Shown here one piece after another: positions 36,317 through 48,225 of a stretch of 64,000 nucleotides of DNA. The stretch spans positions 633 through 64,632 of the forward strand of contig JACVRA010000307.1 in assembly GCA_019828545.1 (NCBI GenBank), given 5' to 3'. The stretch is from Paracamarosporium sp. OC-R06-R3 (Eukaryota; Ascomycota; Dothideomycetes; Pleosporales; Didymosphaeriaceae). The notes under the pieces were generated by a model that saw nothing but the letters and a program-made list of their open reading frames with translations, was not told the origin of the DNA and made no database searches. A program made the position numbers and the translations under genes. Each line of letters opens with the position of its first letter. The first letter of the stretch is position 1.

Positions 36317-37398
36317 ACGCAAGCACAATACATACACTGTAAACATGCACACTAAGCCGCCTCGCCGCCTCACTTCCTAACCCTATCCACCTTCCTCCGC
36401 ATATCACGTTTTATCCATGCGCCTCACCTCACCGCTCCACCCGGATCCTCCCACCGCGCCCTCCGACCTCCAACCTCCCTCCACGTACCTCTACCTCCAG
36501 CACACCCTCCCTTCACCAACCAACCACCCACCCACAAACAACCCAGCCCAGCCCAATCCACACCCCTACATCCCTACCCAACTCAGCCCATCACATCACT
36601 CTCGCCCTCGTATGTACCGATCAACACGCCACCCCGCATGCAGAATCGATACTCGCCTGCAATGCACTGCACGCCGCACACTACTCTATCTCCCGCCCGG
36701 CGCCGCGGATCCCCGTCTGACGGCAATATACATTGATGAAGCGTGGGCAGGTGCGGAGATTTGTTTTGCGGCGTGTGGTGGACGCGTCGTTGTATAGGGG
36801 AGGATGTGTGTTAGGGGATGGGATCTAGGCAGGTGAGGGAGGGGAGGTGAACGTGCGGTGATAGGCTGGGCGGGTGACGGGGAGGGGAGGGAGGGGGTTG
36901 CTGATTGGTTGGATGGATGGATGGTTGGGCGCGGAAGATTCGTTGCGACTGGCATGGCATGGCATGGCGTATGCATGGAACGTTCGAAAGGCGGTGGTGC
37001 GTTTCTTACTCGTCTGGCCGTTTATGCATGCGTGCGTGTTTCGGCGTGCGCGTCGGGCATTTGAGGGTCAGGCACGCATGGCATGGCATGGCAGAGTTTG
37101 CGGTTGTTACGAGGAAGGAAGGAAGGAAAGAAATGAAAGAAACGCGCAATTGTGCATCGTCTCGGGGCGCCGTAGAACTGTCATCTAGATGGTAGCGCAT
37201 GGAATTCCAACGGTAGTTAGATCGGATTAAATCGAGTCGAGCATCTATTGCGAGTAGACGACCCACACCACAGACTACGCACAGCACGACACAGCACAGC
37301 AAGCACAGACACATTCCGCACGCCCTCGATCCATCCTCGACACAAACACACTCTCGGCCCCGCTCGGCCCGATCCTCCCCAGACCAACCTAATCCCCT

Positions 37399-37453
37399 CC
37401 AACCCAATCGCATCCAACCCAATCGCATCCAACCCAATCGCATCCAATCGCAA
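37399..37453 (+). repeat. 15-bp tandem repeat
   Basis: The unit CCAACCCAATCGCAT occurs three times in a row, followed by a truncated fourth copy. It lies in a C/A-rich tract. Confidence 0.9.
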
Positions 37454-39170
37454 GCCCAGCCCTCCAACTCCCCCATCCATCTCATCTCCCTCCCTCCCGC
37501 ACACATACACACACAAAACCACACACCTCCCCATCTCACCCCATAACAATCGCACCTCCTAGCCTCCAACCTAGCAAAAGCCGTCGGCCCACATATCGCG
37601 GAACCGGCCTCAAGCTCTTACCTATATTATGCAGGGCGCTCGCTTCGCGCGGCCGGGCGAATCGGAGGGTTCTCCGGCTCGGCTTCGGTTGGTCGGTCGG
37701 TCGGGCGCACGAAGTGATGGCCGGGGCGTGCTTGCTTTGTTAGGGGGAGAGTGTGGTAGGAGGAAGGTTTTTGGTATTGTTGTTATTGTGTGTGGGTGTA
37801 GGTAGGTGGGTAGGTGGGCTGGGGATGAACGGACGGACGGACGGACGGGGATGGGTTGGGCGGTAAATGCGGTTGGAGACTGGGTGAGTGAGGGAGGGAG
37901 TGAGGTCACGTGGGGGACGGGGATGGAAGGGAGATCGGAGGAGAGGAGGGCGATGCTCTGATGTGCCGCGGTGTGCTGGCTTGGGAAATGTGTATAGGTT
38001 GCTGATGCGGAGACGGGAATTGGAATCGAGAGTCAGTGTGGCTAGGGATTGAAGGTATGTAGGCAGGCAGGTATATGTGTATGTAGTATCATACATACAT
38101 AGAGAGCGAGAACAGCGCTCCCGCTGATTTAAATCTCAAGTGCTCAATATGAGGTCCGACGTGCGAGTAGCAAGTATATAACCAAGAGCATGCCTATGCA
38201 TCAATTCGTTCCTATCTTGGATACATATCCACCCCGAGGCGGGATATAATACATAAACTCACAGACAAACAGACAGTCAGTCAGACAGATTGTCTGATCG
38301 AATACTCGTCTACACAGGGCAGGTCGTCTGCAACACGGCAGTTACGTGCGTGATACAGAGCGTAAAGGATCATCTACTCCTAACCCCATCCCGATGATAC
38401 AACAAGAAAAGCTACCTGCCTACCTACCCGTCTACCAGCCAATCTATATACCACTCCTTCCACGTACGAAAACACAGCAAAGCACACCACCAGACCAAGT
38501 CCATCCCCTCCAAAACAACACTGCACTTCCCCTATCCACTCATTCACCCACCTACCCATCCACCATCTCGTCCTCTCCCTTCCAACCTCCAACCTACCAC
38601 ACACATAAACGCACCCGCCCACTCACCCACCCATAACATCTCAAACCGCACCGCACCACAACCCAAACAAACAACCACTCCCAACCCCCTTCCCTCCACC
38701 CAGCCCACCAGCGCCCCCCCTTCCTCCATACCCTCCAATCGGGCACTTCGCTCCCTCCCTCCCTCCCATCCTCCCCGTCCCCATCCCCGTGATCTCCACA
38801 CCGCCACCCCCCTTCCTTAGCCACTTACCGCCGCAACAAAAGAGACCCACCGTTCGCCAATCTACTACCTACCTACCCACTACACCGCAAGACAAAAGCA
38901 ACAGCCAAACAAGCAAAGTCACGTTCCTCGCTGAATCTCCCCGATAGGACAGGACAGAGGACAGGGTGGCCGGGGTGTGAGAAGCAGCGGTGCACGCGGA
39001 CGCGGAGCGGAGACGGAGATGTTTCGCCGAGGGGGGGAGCGAGCGATGATCGGAGGGAGGCGACGAGTATGATGAGCGAGACAAGACGGAGTGATGCGAG
39101 GCGAGGCGAAGAGCTGCAATGTAACGCGCACGGTGAGGTGGTCTCGTAGACGGCGAGTTGAGTGTTAGCA

Positions 39171-39197
39171 TAACGTAACGTAACGTAACGTAACGTA
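39171..39197 (+). repeat. TAACG pentanucleotide microsatellite
   Basis: Five perfect TAACG units plus a partial unit, followed by decayed copies to about 39210. Confidence 0.95.
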
Positions 39198-39712
39198 CCG
39201 CAACGTACTGCGCGGTGAAGGAAAAACACACCATCAATTCACGAGGAATATAGCATACACAGCACAGCATTCACAGCATTCACAGCACAGAGGCACAGCA
39301 TAGCACAGCACATGACCAAAAAAAAAAAAAGCAAAACGTATATCCTGACGGACGCGCCCCAACTCACCCCAACTCACCCACCAGACGACAAACATCGTAG
39401 CCGAACCTTTAACATGAAACCACAGCGACAGCAACAGCCAAAGCCAAAGCCAAAGCCAAACCCCAGCCACAGCCGTAGACATAGACATTAACCCGATCTA
39501 ACCCTCTATCCGAAGGACCCGACATAAGAAAGTAGAAAAAGAAGGTGGAAAAATAGAAAAGAAAGTAGAAATAAAAGTCCCACCAACGCCCATAGTGACC
39601 AAGCCAAGTAAGTGCCCTATTCTATCCCTCTATTCGAAGCAGACCGACCCGAGAAGAGAAGGAAAAGTTAACGTAGAGTGAAGTAAGTAAGTCGTGAAGT
39701 GAGTCCAAATTA

Positions 39713-41203
39713 TTACGCCCAGGAATGCCAATCCCATGGCATTGACTGGGGGAGCGGGGTGGGAGGCATCGACTGGGGGAGGGGGATCTGAGGCATCGAT
39801 TGATGCAGCGGGGTGTGAGGCATCGACTGAGGCAGGGGGTTGGTGGGCATCGACTGATGCACGGGAGTGTGAGGCATCGACTGATGCACGGGGGTGTGGG
39901 GCATCGATTGCGAGAAGGCGGCGCCCATTGCGTAGCTCTCTGGGGGGTATTGGTACATGGGGACCACTTGGTATTGGGGCATGCTGTATCCTTGGGGGAT
40001 CGTGATACGCTGCTCCTTGTTCTTGTGGTCGTCGGTGATGTGGAAGACTTCTGACACGTGCTGCACGAGCAGTGTCCTTCCGAGGGTGAAAGTGAAAATG
40101 ACGCGGTAGCCCATGGGGGACTTTTCCTCTTGGTGTCGGCAGTAGCAGGCAATGCGCATGGCGAATTCGACCTGCCGAGCACGAGACGAGAATTGTGGGT
40201 CTCCGCTGTCTACCTCTTTGAGCTTCTTGTGCTCCTTTTCGTTAATCATGATGACGCGGTCGTTCTCGTATTTTGAGAACTCCTCTTCGTCCTCGCCGCG
40301 CTTCTTTTTTCGGTCATAGCGCTTGCGCTCGCGCTCCTTGCAGCCGTCGCAGATGAGAACCTCGCCTCCGTTTTGCGGGTGCGAAGGATCTTCCTTGTCC
40401 AGTTCGGTAGTGGTCATGCCTGGAGGTCTGCGGGGAGTCTCTTCGGTGCCCGCGGCTCGCCGCAGGGCCCTCTCGCGGTCTTGTGTGCTTTCGACGGCAG
40501 TTGCGCAGACCAAGTGGACGTTCATCTGCAGCACGCCGCCCTTTTGTTCGATTTCTAACCGCTCTTCCTCGCTTGAGAAGTGCTTGGGTTTTGCGAGGGT
40601 TTTGCGGGGAAATCTGATGTGGTCGACGTTGTCGAGTGGGTCGATGATAAGCGTCATCTTGATCTGCGTCTCGGCACGGGTTTTGGTCTTGTCCGAGATC
40701 ATGTGGACCTGGGGCGCGTCTCTTGAGTGCGGAATGAGGATCGCGTCTTGGGCATACGTAGTGTTCCACAGGTCGGTTCCCTCGGGGCCCTCGGATTCTT
40801 GCTTGAGCACCGGAGCGGCAGCCTCGGGGGAGCTGACGGAACTATGGTCGCGGAGAAAGCCGCCTGGAGAATTGGTATTACTAAAGACGATGTCTGTGGA
40901 CGGCGAAGGGGTTGCGACGGGTGAGTCGCCCATGTTGAGGAACTGGTCGTAGGGCTCAGCCGAGCCCGCCTTGACTGACGAGTGCCATTGGCCTCTGAGG
41001 TCGACGCCCGAGTCATGTGCGTTGAGGTAGTGGTAGAAGTGGTTGTTGGAAGTATTGGATGCGGTCTCGAGGTCCTCTAGCAGTTGGTTGGTTGTGTGCT
41101 GCAGGTCCTCGGGATTGACGGTGCCGGTGCCGGGGAAGGAGTCCTGGAAGTAGGTGTCCTCGGGGGCAGTGAAGAACGAGCCTGCACCTGGGGGCAGATC
41201 CAT
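39713..41203 (-). CDS. Short SPT23/MGA2-type DNA-binding-domain protein
   Basis: This is a single-exon protein of 496 residues. Residues 160-400 resemble the DNA-binding region of the yeast Spt23/Mga2 family: QIKMTLIIDPL and HIRFPR, then CDGCKERERKRYDRKKKR (C285, C288), YENDRVIMINEKEH, FAMRIACYCRHQ (353-355) and HITDDHKN (about 388-395). Spt23/Mga2 are ER-anchored transcription factors, but this protein has no IPT fold, ankyrin repeats or C-terminal TM after the domain. Instead it ends in seven Gln-Ser-Met-Pro units (about 432-490) of 9 residues. The N-terminal 150 residues are acidic with Ser/Pro, like an activation domain. It is probably a soluble, nuclear regulator not controlled by membrane release. 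A 7 kb intergenic region lies upstream. Confidence 0.8.
   Translation of the reverse strand: MDLPPGAGSFFTAPEDTYFQDSFPGTGTVNPEDLQHTTNQLLEDLETASNTSNNHFYHYLNAHDSGVDLRGQWHSSVKAGSAEPYDQFLNMGDSPVATPSPSTDIVFSNTNSPGGFLRDHSSVSSPEAAAPVLKQESEGPEGTDLWNTTYAQDAILIPHSRDAPQVHMISDKTKTRAETQIKMTLIIDPLDNVDHIRFPRKTLAKPKHFSSEEERLEIEQKGGVLQMNVHLVCATAVESTQDRERALRRAAGTEETPRRPPGMTTTELDKEDPSHPQNGGEVLICDGCKERERKRYDRKKKRGEDEEEFSKYENDRVIMINEKEHKKLKEVDSGDPQFSSRARQVEFAMRIACYCRHQEEKSPMGYRVIFTFTLGRTLLVQHVSEVFHITDDHKNKEQRITIPQGYSMPQYQVVPMYQYPPESYAMGAAFSQSMPHTPVHQSMPHTPVHQSMPTNPLPQSMPHTPLHQSMPQIPLPQSMPPTPLPQSMPWDWHSWA
39715..39912 (-). repeat. 27-bp in-frame tandem repeat in the SPT23-like gene
   Basis: Seven degenerate 27-base units encode the 9-residue motif QSMPHTPVH or variants at the protein C-terminus. 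Such coding minisatellites change length easily between isolates. Confidence 0.9.
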
Positions 41204-44200
41204 GGCGGAGGTTGCTGTGTGGTGAGGGGGAGAGAGAGAGGGGGGGGGGGGGGGGGGGNNTTAGGAATAACTAGCGGTGGAGCATGCGAAGAAAGTGTAG
41301 CGGATGCGAGGCCTGGTGGGCGAGGAGAGGGCGGGATTTTATTGTTCGCTCGAGGCCCCAGGATTAGATTGGGGAGCGACGAGAGGGGAGGAGGTAGATG
41401 GTTTGCGGTAACGACGGTGGCCGTTTGATAGTGTCGCGGGAGGGGTATGGGCGGCAGGTGCGGGCGCGCTTCCACGGGACGACACAGTGGGTCTTGGTTG
41501 GAGTGGGCAACCTTGGTCGAAGCCAATGCAAAGCAGCAAAACAGCAGCGTAGACAGGCTCGAGGAAGATGGGCGGAGGAGACAATGGGGCGCACCCGTGG
41601 GTCGGGCCTGGGTATTTCTCTTTGCTAAGGAGCGCACCCCACTCACCCGTCGCTCACCGTGCTAGACGTCAGATCACGCATCCCTGTCGCCTGTGCGCAA
41701 GCGGAACACGACACGGGGCCAGGGCTAGCCGGAGGGTTTGTACAAGTACAGCACAGGACAGGACGAGAGTCGGAAGGCCCCGCCCGTTCTGCTGCGGCCG
41801 TCTAGCGCGCGTCAGGCGGCGGTCCTATGCAGCGCGGGCGCCGTGGAAATGATGAAGCGGCCGCGGTGGTGGTGAAGGCGCGCAGAGCCCCCCCGCCGCG
41901 GACGCCAGGCGGCGGGAGATGTACCGCGAGCGCATGGGGCAGGCCTGGGGCTGCTCGTCTAGGCGCAGAGTGCAGAGTTTGCGACTGGGAACAGACGGCA
42001 GCGCTTCATCTAACGTGCATTGCACAGCTGCCCGTCGAGGCCGTGGCCGCCAGTGTCCAGCCCAGCACCCTCGAGCAGCCAGCAGCGCGCAGCCCAGCAG
42101 CCCAGCAGCCCAGCAGCGGCTCCATCAATGGCACTCTGACGACAGGCCAGGCGGACCCCCCTCCGGCGCACCGCCCGCACCGCTGGGCTCGGGCTACTCA
42201 TCGTCCTGCACCGCTATCGTCGCAGGCCCTGTCCGCCGTGATAAAACTCTGCACCAGCGCTGTTATTCGCGCATTCGGCTGCGTAACAGAAACGCTCCCA
42301 GTCGCGCCGGCACTGTCGTCGCTGGACCCCAGGAACCGCGAGTGGCAATCGCCGCCGCTCTCGCGCAGTTTCTCGGGACCATGGTCGGGCCTGCCCATCG
42401 GACCCGCTGCCATTGGCTGCCAGTCGGCTGCCAGTCGGCTGCCTCCCGCCTGCGTCCCGAGCAACCTCTGGGGACGCCCTGGAGATGCCCTCGGGATGCC
42501 GCAGCGCCACACACAAAGAATCGAAGAAGCCGCCCGCGCAGAGCCTCCGATGGCCATGACGCCATGCTGCCCTCTGCCGTCGCTTCGGGCAAGCGCTGGC
42601 CTGCCCCCGGGCGCGCCTGCCCATCCCCCATCCTGCTCGCTGCCGCTTCAGGAAGCTGCGCCCACTGCGAACCACGGGGGGGAACCACACCCATCCCACG
42701 TCCACCGTCCGCATCTCTCCTAGATCCAATCTCCCCGACCGCCGACGCAAGCACCGACGCCCCTTGATCTGCACCTTCTGCACCTTTTGCGCAGGGCTGC
42801 CCGTACATCGGCAGCTAACATTAGACCATCCCCCAAGTCCGGTCCCTGACATCCCCCTGACACCTGTTCGTGATTGCATCGCATCCAACATGAAAGGCTG
42901 CCGGCCACATACACCAGAAAGCCTTTCATCATGATGCACCATGCATTGCTACTATGGTACCAAAGTGCGGCCGGAGACCCATGTCACGTCCTCGACGCTT
43001 CTCTGCATCCGACTCGTCAATCTTCTTGGACCATGGCCGTCGACCTGGGGCCAGTGGAACGCCATCAAGCACACTCGCCATCTCCATCTGTTCATCCGGG
43101 ACTTGCCTCTCCAGATAACCCATGACACCGCGTCTCCACCCAACCAAGCTCGCACTGCGTCCTGCCTCCCGCTCCCCCGCGGGCCTGTTGCCCGTGGGGT
43201 GAGGTCGAAAGAGAGTGCAGTGTGCGATGCAACATCTGGAGCTAGTCATGTCAACCGTGGTTGTCTTCTAACTATATCGCTTTTGGGGACAGGACGGGTG
43301 ATAAGCCTCCCTAACACTCACTCTCCCATGGTACACACCATGGGTTCCACAAAATTCCCTCGCAATGATGCCGCGCGCCCGTAATATACATTGTTCGATT
43401 AAAAACTAATGTTTTACCTTGGGCGGCTTTATTTGCCGCAACTCGAATAAGTACCATCATCTTGCCCGCTCCGCCCAATGCTTCTGTTGCAACGCAGTTG
43501 CAACAAACAGTGCGTCGATGAGAACCAGTACCATGAACCGACGACCCGCTCCCACGATCTACTCACGAAACCGGTCCAATGAAATTCTAGACATGCCAGA
43601 TAGGGCTCCATTGCCATGGGCTTGATTGACAGGCATAAACCGCTCACTCCCACTTCTTCGTCTTTGGCAGAGGGCTCATCGATATCTACCCGGGACCATG
43701 ATAGCACTCGCACCATGTCGACAAAACTTACTCCAACAACCTTGCCAAGGTCCATCGTCTCGCGCCTATACGTAAAGTGGTGTTCCTGTACCAGAGCTCG
43801 GAAGCACTCAGCCGCGTCGCGCAACAGGAACTAGCGAAATGTATTTGATCTACAGCTCTCAAATGCGGTTTCGCTCGAATAGCAACGACGGCACATAACG
43901 TTTGGCCAATTTCCGAGGAATCTGCTGGACAAATCCAACTCAGCATACGTAATAAAGTTGCAGACGGATCAAACGTCAAGAATCGTTGCCCTGGGACGGT
44001 TGTGCATGCTATCCCCGTAGCTTGATCATCCGAACAGAGTACCCAAGGGACACTTGCACTATTGTGGGTCAACACCGATCGAGCTTCGTCGATCGGCAAC
44101 GGGGGTCGGGGGTTCTTGCACTACTGGACACAGACATGACATTCCAGGCCTTTGCAGTGTACGAGGTCTTGGCGTAGCTCATGCAGCGTTTCCTACCTGG

Positions 44201-46470
44201 TATGCATCATTGCCAAGTCAATTGCAATTGACTAGCGGTAGCTCACCAAGCCATTGCAGTCGGCATGAAGGGGGATTCCTAACGGTGCGGTCTGATCGGT
44301 GAGCCCACGAGAAAGTTCGGAACCTCACACGACCTCGAGCGGGGAAGGCAGCACGACGAATTCCATCCTGTCATAGCACGCGTTTTCTGCCTTTGCAATG
44401 AGCCTCATCATCCAGTATGCTTCGCCCGTTGGTCGCTATACTCTGCTCTGTATGCACAGCAGCTCTGTCTTGGGCATCGCAATGCCCACGGTACCGATCC
44501 AGAGGTTCATGTAACCCGTCTTCGCAAAGTCGATGCTGGAATGACGCCTAGAACTGACATTGCACGGCTCGACAGTCCGTCGAAGAGCTCGCGGGAGGCA
44601 TACATGGCAGGACCGAATCACAGCACGACCCGAATCAACGCTCGTCTGCAGGTTCGTTATCAACAACCACGGCAATAAACTACACCGTTAAGACGTGTTG
44701 CCGTCGAGAGCATCTGCACCGTCTGGAACGGAGGACGACGCTGCGTCAAGGGGCGATGCCAACGGGCCAATGGTTCCTGCTTGCGCAGCACACCATCTTC
44801 ACCCCCGCACCTGTGCCCAAGGCGCGCCGCGATGCTGCTACAATCGCTTGACCCTGTCCTCGCCTGGCGCCTTGCAGCAGTCGTGCATCCAAGCGCAGCG
44901 CATCACTGCCCTTGCCCCTTTGCGTTCCGTTCCTTCCCTTCTGATGCCATTCAACGAACCGTGCCTTCCTCAACGGTATGCGCGCATTCCAAGGCTCCAG
45001 TTTTCTGAGCACCTCCTATATGCGTCCCGCATCCCCGAGTCTGCGTCTGCGAATCACCCCCACCACCATATCGACCGCGATTGCGAGTGACGCCCATTAT
45101 TCATACTTTGACCGCGCTGGCATCTTCCGTCCTGGGCGAGATCGAGACCTGACGCGGGACTGAGGCGGGACCTACTCTTAGCGCGCGACATGATGCCACC
45201 TCTGCAGTAGCTTTCCTCGACAGCGCGTCTAAACTTGTGCAGCGCTCTATGAAAGCCCACGCGTTACGAACCTGCCACCACGGTTCCAGGCGCTCCTCTT
45301 TAGCCTTTGTGGCTTGCAGAAGCATCGTGTTTCGAATAGAGACTTGCGCAGCTCGCTTGAACATACTTTGCCGCAGTCATCGCCGACAGGTGTGCAGTCG
45401 TCGTTCGAAATCGACGTCCCAGCCTCCGCCGCCAAACGCTCAGCCCAGCGCCGCCACACACACACCGGTCGCCATCGCGCCTCGCGTACAACTGACGTTC
45501 CCTCTTACTAACGCAGCGGGAGTGCTACCAAGCTCCGCCAAGTGCTGACCGTCTCCCTCTCCGCAGACTCCCACTGGCGAGCGCGCCCGCCAGCCATCGT
45601 GATCTCTACTCTGCGGATGACAACCGAGGTATCTTTGTCTCTCCTCATCTACGCCATAAGCTTCTCCTTTCTCCTCCACGGACGAGACGCTCTCCGCGGG
45701 GCAGACGGCTGACGAGAGAGACGGGACGGGAGGTTTCTACCGGTGCCTATACTAAACCTTCGTCTGGTCATTCACTCAGAATATCCGTTCTCCAAGCGAG
45801 AACGAAGTAGTCTCACTGACTGCCTGAAAATCTGCCCGCGCTCTCCGTCATCGGGCGCCTCCGAACATAGCTCTCCTCCCCGAGTCTACGCCGTAGGGCG
45901 CGCGCGCGCATCCTACATGAGTGGAGCTCTGCAGGAGACGGCGGGCTTGTAGATCCCCGGGGGGATGCGGGAGCGGGAGCCAGCATGTACTTGTACTGGT
46001 ACTTTCATATGAATGCCGCAAGTCAGTGTGTGCGGCTTTGCAGCTGTTTCTGACTCGGAAGGCTAGATGGTATGTAGGTAGGCTAGGAAGAGGACTTCGC
46101 ATCGAGGCATGGCGTGTTCATGGGGTGGTAGAATAAGCAGAATAGAGTAGAGTATGGTAGACTATCAAGCAGTGTGCTGGGCGTGTCTGTCTTACCGCTG
46201 CGTGGCGTCGCGGAATTGTGCCGTTTGAATCTGTACATGCCGATGCCGCGTGCCGGATGGGCACGGCACGCACTTACAACACGGTGTGTGCGGGCCGAGC
46301 ACAGGAAGAATGCAATATAGGATAAGACAAAGGAATGAAGGATGAATGCACGTCCGTGTATGCACATTCACTCACTCACGCACGCACGCACACACTCGTG
46401 CTCCACGTGATTGATTGAAGTGCGTATGTACCCTTGCTAGACTCACCTTTCTACCTAGATTTCATGTCTG
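41204..46470. other. Long upstream region of the SPT23-like gene, no gene supported
   Basis: More than 5 kb of GC-rich then mixed sequence holds many overlapping frames of 60-300 codons on both strands (for example 41827-42723 + and 42214-42942 -). These overlap one another in most frames, are Pro/Ala/Arg-rich and show no domain or splice pattern. Short tandem duplications occur (CAGCAGCC at 42085-42115, GGCTGCCAGTC at 42416-42440). The most economical reading is a very long regulatory region and 5' leader, possibly with a noncoding transcript. Confidence 0.5.
41241..41260. other. Poly-G run ending in NN (assembly break)
   Basis: Eighteen or more G residues are followed by two unknown bases, 38 bases upstream of the SPT23-like start codon. 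The true length of this 5' flank is unknown. Confidence 0.95.
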
Positions 46471-46479
46471 TGCTGTGCG

Positions 46480-47515
46480 GTATGGATGTGGTGAGTGAGC
46501 GAGTGAGTCTCGGGTAGATGTAGATGTAGACGGGATTTGTCTGCGGTGTGGTGGGCGCAGAGTACTTGGAGTGCTAGGGTGTTGGGGTAGGAGTAGGGGT
46601 AGAAAGGAGTTGAAGGATGGGGATGGGGATAGGAGATAGAGGGGGATGTGGAAAGAGAAGGAAGAGGAGAAGGAGTTGGTTTTCAGATTTAGTACGGCGT
46701 GATGGAAGCTTGAGGACTGCATGTGAGACTACAGGCTGCACGGTACAGTGAGATGTGAAAGTTGTAGGATGAGGATTTTTGTTTATAGATTGTGTGGTTG
46801 TGAGACTCTTAAGGGATACTGGATATGAAACTTCTCAGAGACATGGCTTCGCGCTGTGCTTGATAGATTGTATGTTTGTGGGACTCTAGGGCTAGGGAGA
46901 GGAGAGTGGTGGATTGGTGATGGCGAAGAAGAAATGGGAAAAGAAAGGAAAAGAAAAGAGGAGGAGAGGTTTTTTTTTTTATTTACTACGGCGTCATGGG
47001 AGCTTGTGGACTGTATGTTGAGACCGCAAGGCTTTGCAGCCTGCACGGTGGAATGTCGAACTTCTGAGGCAGGACTTTTGATTATGTAATCAGATCGTGT
47101 GGTTGTGACGACTATGAAGGAGAGTGTTGATAGGTGGGAATGTGTGGACTTGTGGATTGGTAATGCCGGTTGTTGGTTCGAGAGGGTCTTGCAACGCAAA
47201 TCTCTCTAGGATGTGGCTTTTCGTTGTTCTCATCGGGTTGTGTGTTTGTGACGACTCTGAGGAGTGTCATGGGATGGGTGGAAGGATGGAGACTTGTGGA
47301 TTGGTAATGGTGAAGAAGAGAAAAGAAGAAGTCATTCCCGTTTGTATCTATCACAGCGTAATGGAAGACGCTTAGCTTGGGAGCGTCTTACAACATAGCT
47401 TGTGGACTGGACTGCAAGGCTGCGGCTAGATACGGAATTTCTCTAGGATGTAGCTCTTCGTTACGTTATACGTTATTAGATTGTGTGGTTGCGAGACTCT
47501 AGGGAGTGTATAGAC
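46480..47515 (+). repeat. Degenerate tandem array with roughly 200-bp units
   Basis: Related blocks recur in the same order. These include GATTGTGTGGTTGTGA with GACTCT (about 46780, 46865, 47095, 47235, 47485), GGATTGGTAATGGTGAAGAAG-like (46910, 47155, 47295) and TACTACGGCGTCATGG-like (46690, 46985, 47350). GCTTGTGGACTG-like (46705, 47010, 47400) and CTCTAGGATGTGGCTTTTCGTT-like (47205, 47450) blocks also recur. About four to five diverged units are present, some missing segments. No ORF runs through the array. Confidence 0.75.
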
Positions 47516-48225
47516 TTTTGCTGATCCTGCATGAGCCAAGCACCAATCACTGTCTGTCTATCGTCACGATCACCCACTTGTACGCTCTTTCCTGTTTTTC
47601 GATTAGCTCTCAGACCCCCTAGTCATATGGTATCAGCAGGAGTCTACGGTATATAAGCTATGGATTGGCAATGGTGTGTCTTTTTCAGTGCGTGGATTTA
47701 CGGCTGGAGGTTGGAGGTGGCGTGCTGGGCCCAACACTAGGCCCAACATCTACTTGCGACCTAGCATGATGTGCTTAGAGTTGGGTAGGGTTGATAGAGC
47801 ATATCCTCGGTTGGTAAAAATGTGATTTATGCACATTGCCTCGAAGTATAGCATCTACAGTTGAGTTTCTTGGTACGATGTTAACATTTTAAACTCAACT
47901 ATTGGGTGTCACGATACTATAATAGTCATAGTCAATAGAAGACCGGATAAGAATCCATGGACAATGAGTTGGTGTTGGCCCAGTGTGGGACACTAGTGAG
48001 TCGGTACCACAGCAGAGCTGTGCACTGAATGCTGTACCTTTACTAAGCTGTTAAGCTTATAGGAGACGACGACTGTTGACGAGTAGAACCCTTTGGAAAT
48101 CATTGCAAATGTATCCCATGAACAACGATTGATCAAATTAGTTGGAGATGATTATGGTTTCCTGTTATAGCGTACAGCTTGAAAGATAAGAAAAAATGTT
48201 GAGAAGCATAGATTGCTCAGGGAGC
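47516..48225. other. Spacer with dispersed repeat copy B and small hairpin
   Basis: No gene seen. It contains a 10-bp perfect hairpin stem (47859-47868 with 47891-47900, AGTTGAGTTT), an inverted GTTGGGCC-like motif near 47730-47750, and the repeat copy listed separately. The last 200 bases are the 3' flank of the NACHT-ankyrin gene. Confidence 0.5.
47970..48115 (+). repeat. Dispersed repeat, copy B
   Basis: This shares with copies A and C the opening GTTGG(G)CC...GTGTGGGAC, a middle GAATGCTG block and the CTTTGGA...TTGCAAAT end. It lacks the conserved TGAGGATAGCGAGGAG terminus, so it is truncated or diverged at its right end. Confidence 0.65.

Larger units (their letters stand above)
36317..39712. 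other. Long convergent spacer rich in simple repeats (3.4 kb)
   Basis: This lies between the 3' ends of ClpX (+) and the SPT23-like gene (-). No gene is supported. It is packed with strand-biased tracts (C/A-rich at 36420-36620, 37250-37560 and 38380-38900; G-rich at 36780-36930 and 37740-37960) and microsatellites (GGCAT, GGAA, GGTC, GGAC, CAGA, TAACG). All ORFs here are Pro/Ser/Thr- or Gly/Arg-rich artefacts of that composition. A spacer this long between convergent genes is unusual in such a compact genome. Confidence 0.6.

Noticed and set aside
41827..42942. Three overlapping ORFs of 240-298 codons on both strands
   Set aside because: They occupy most frames at once, are Pro/Ala/Arg-rich from GC bias, and show no domains or splice-supported extension.
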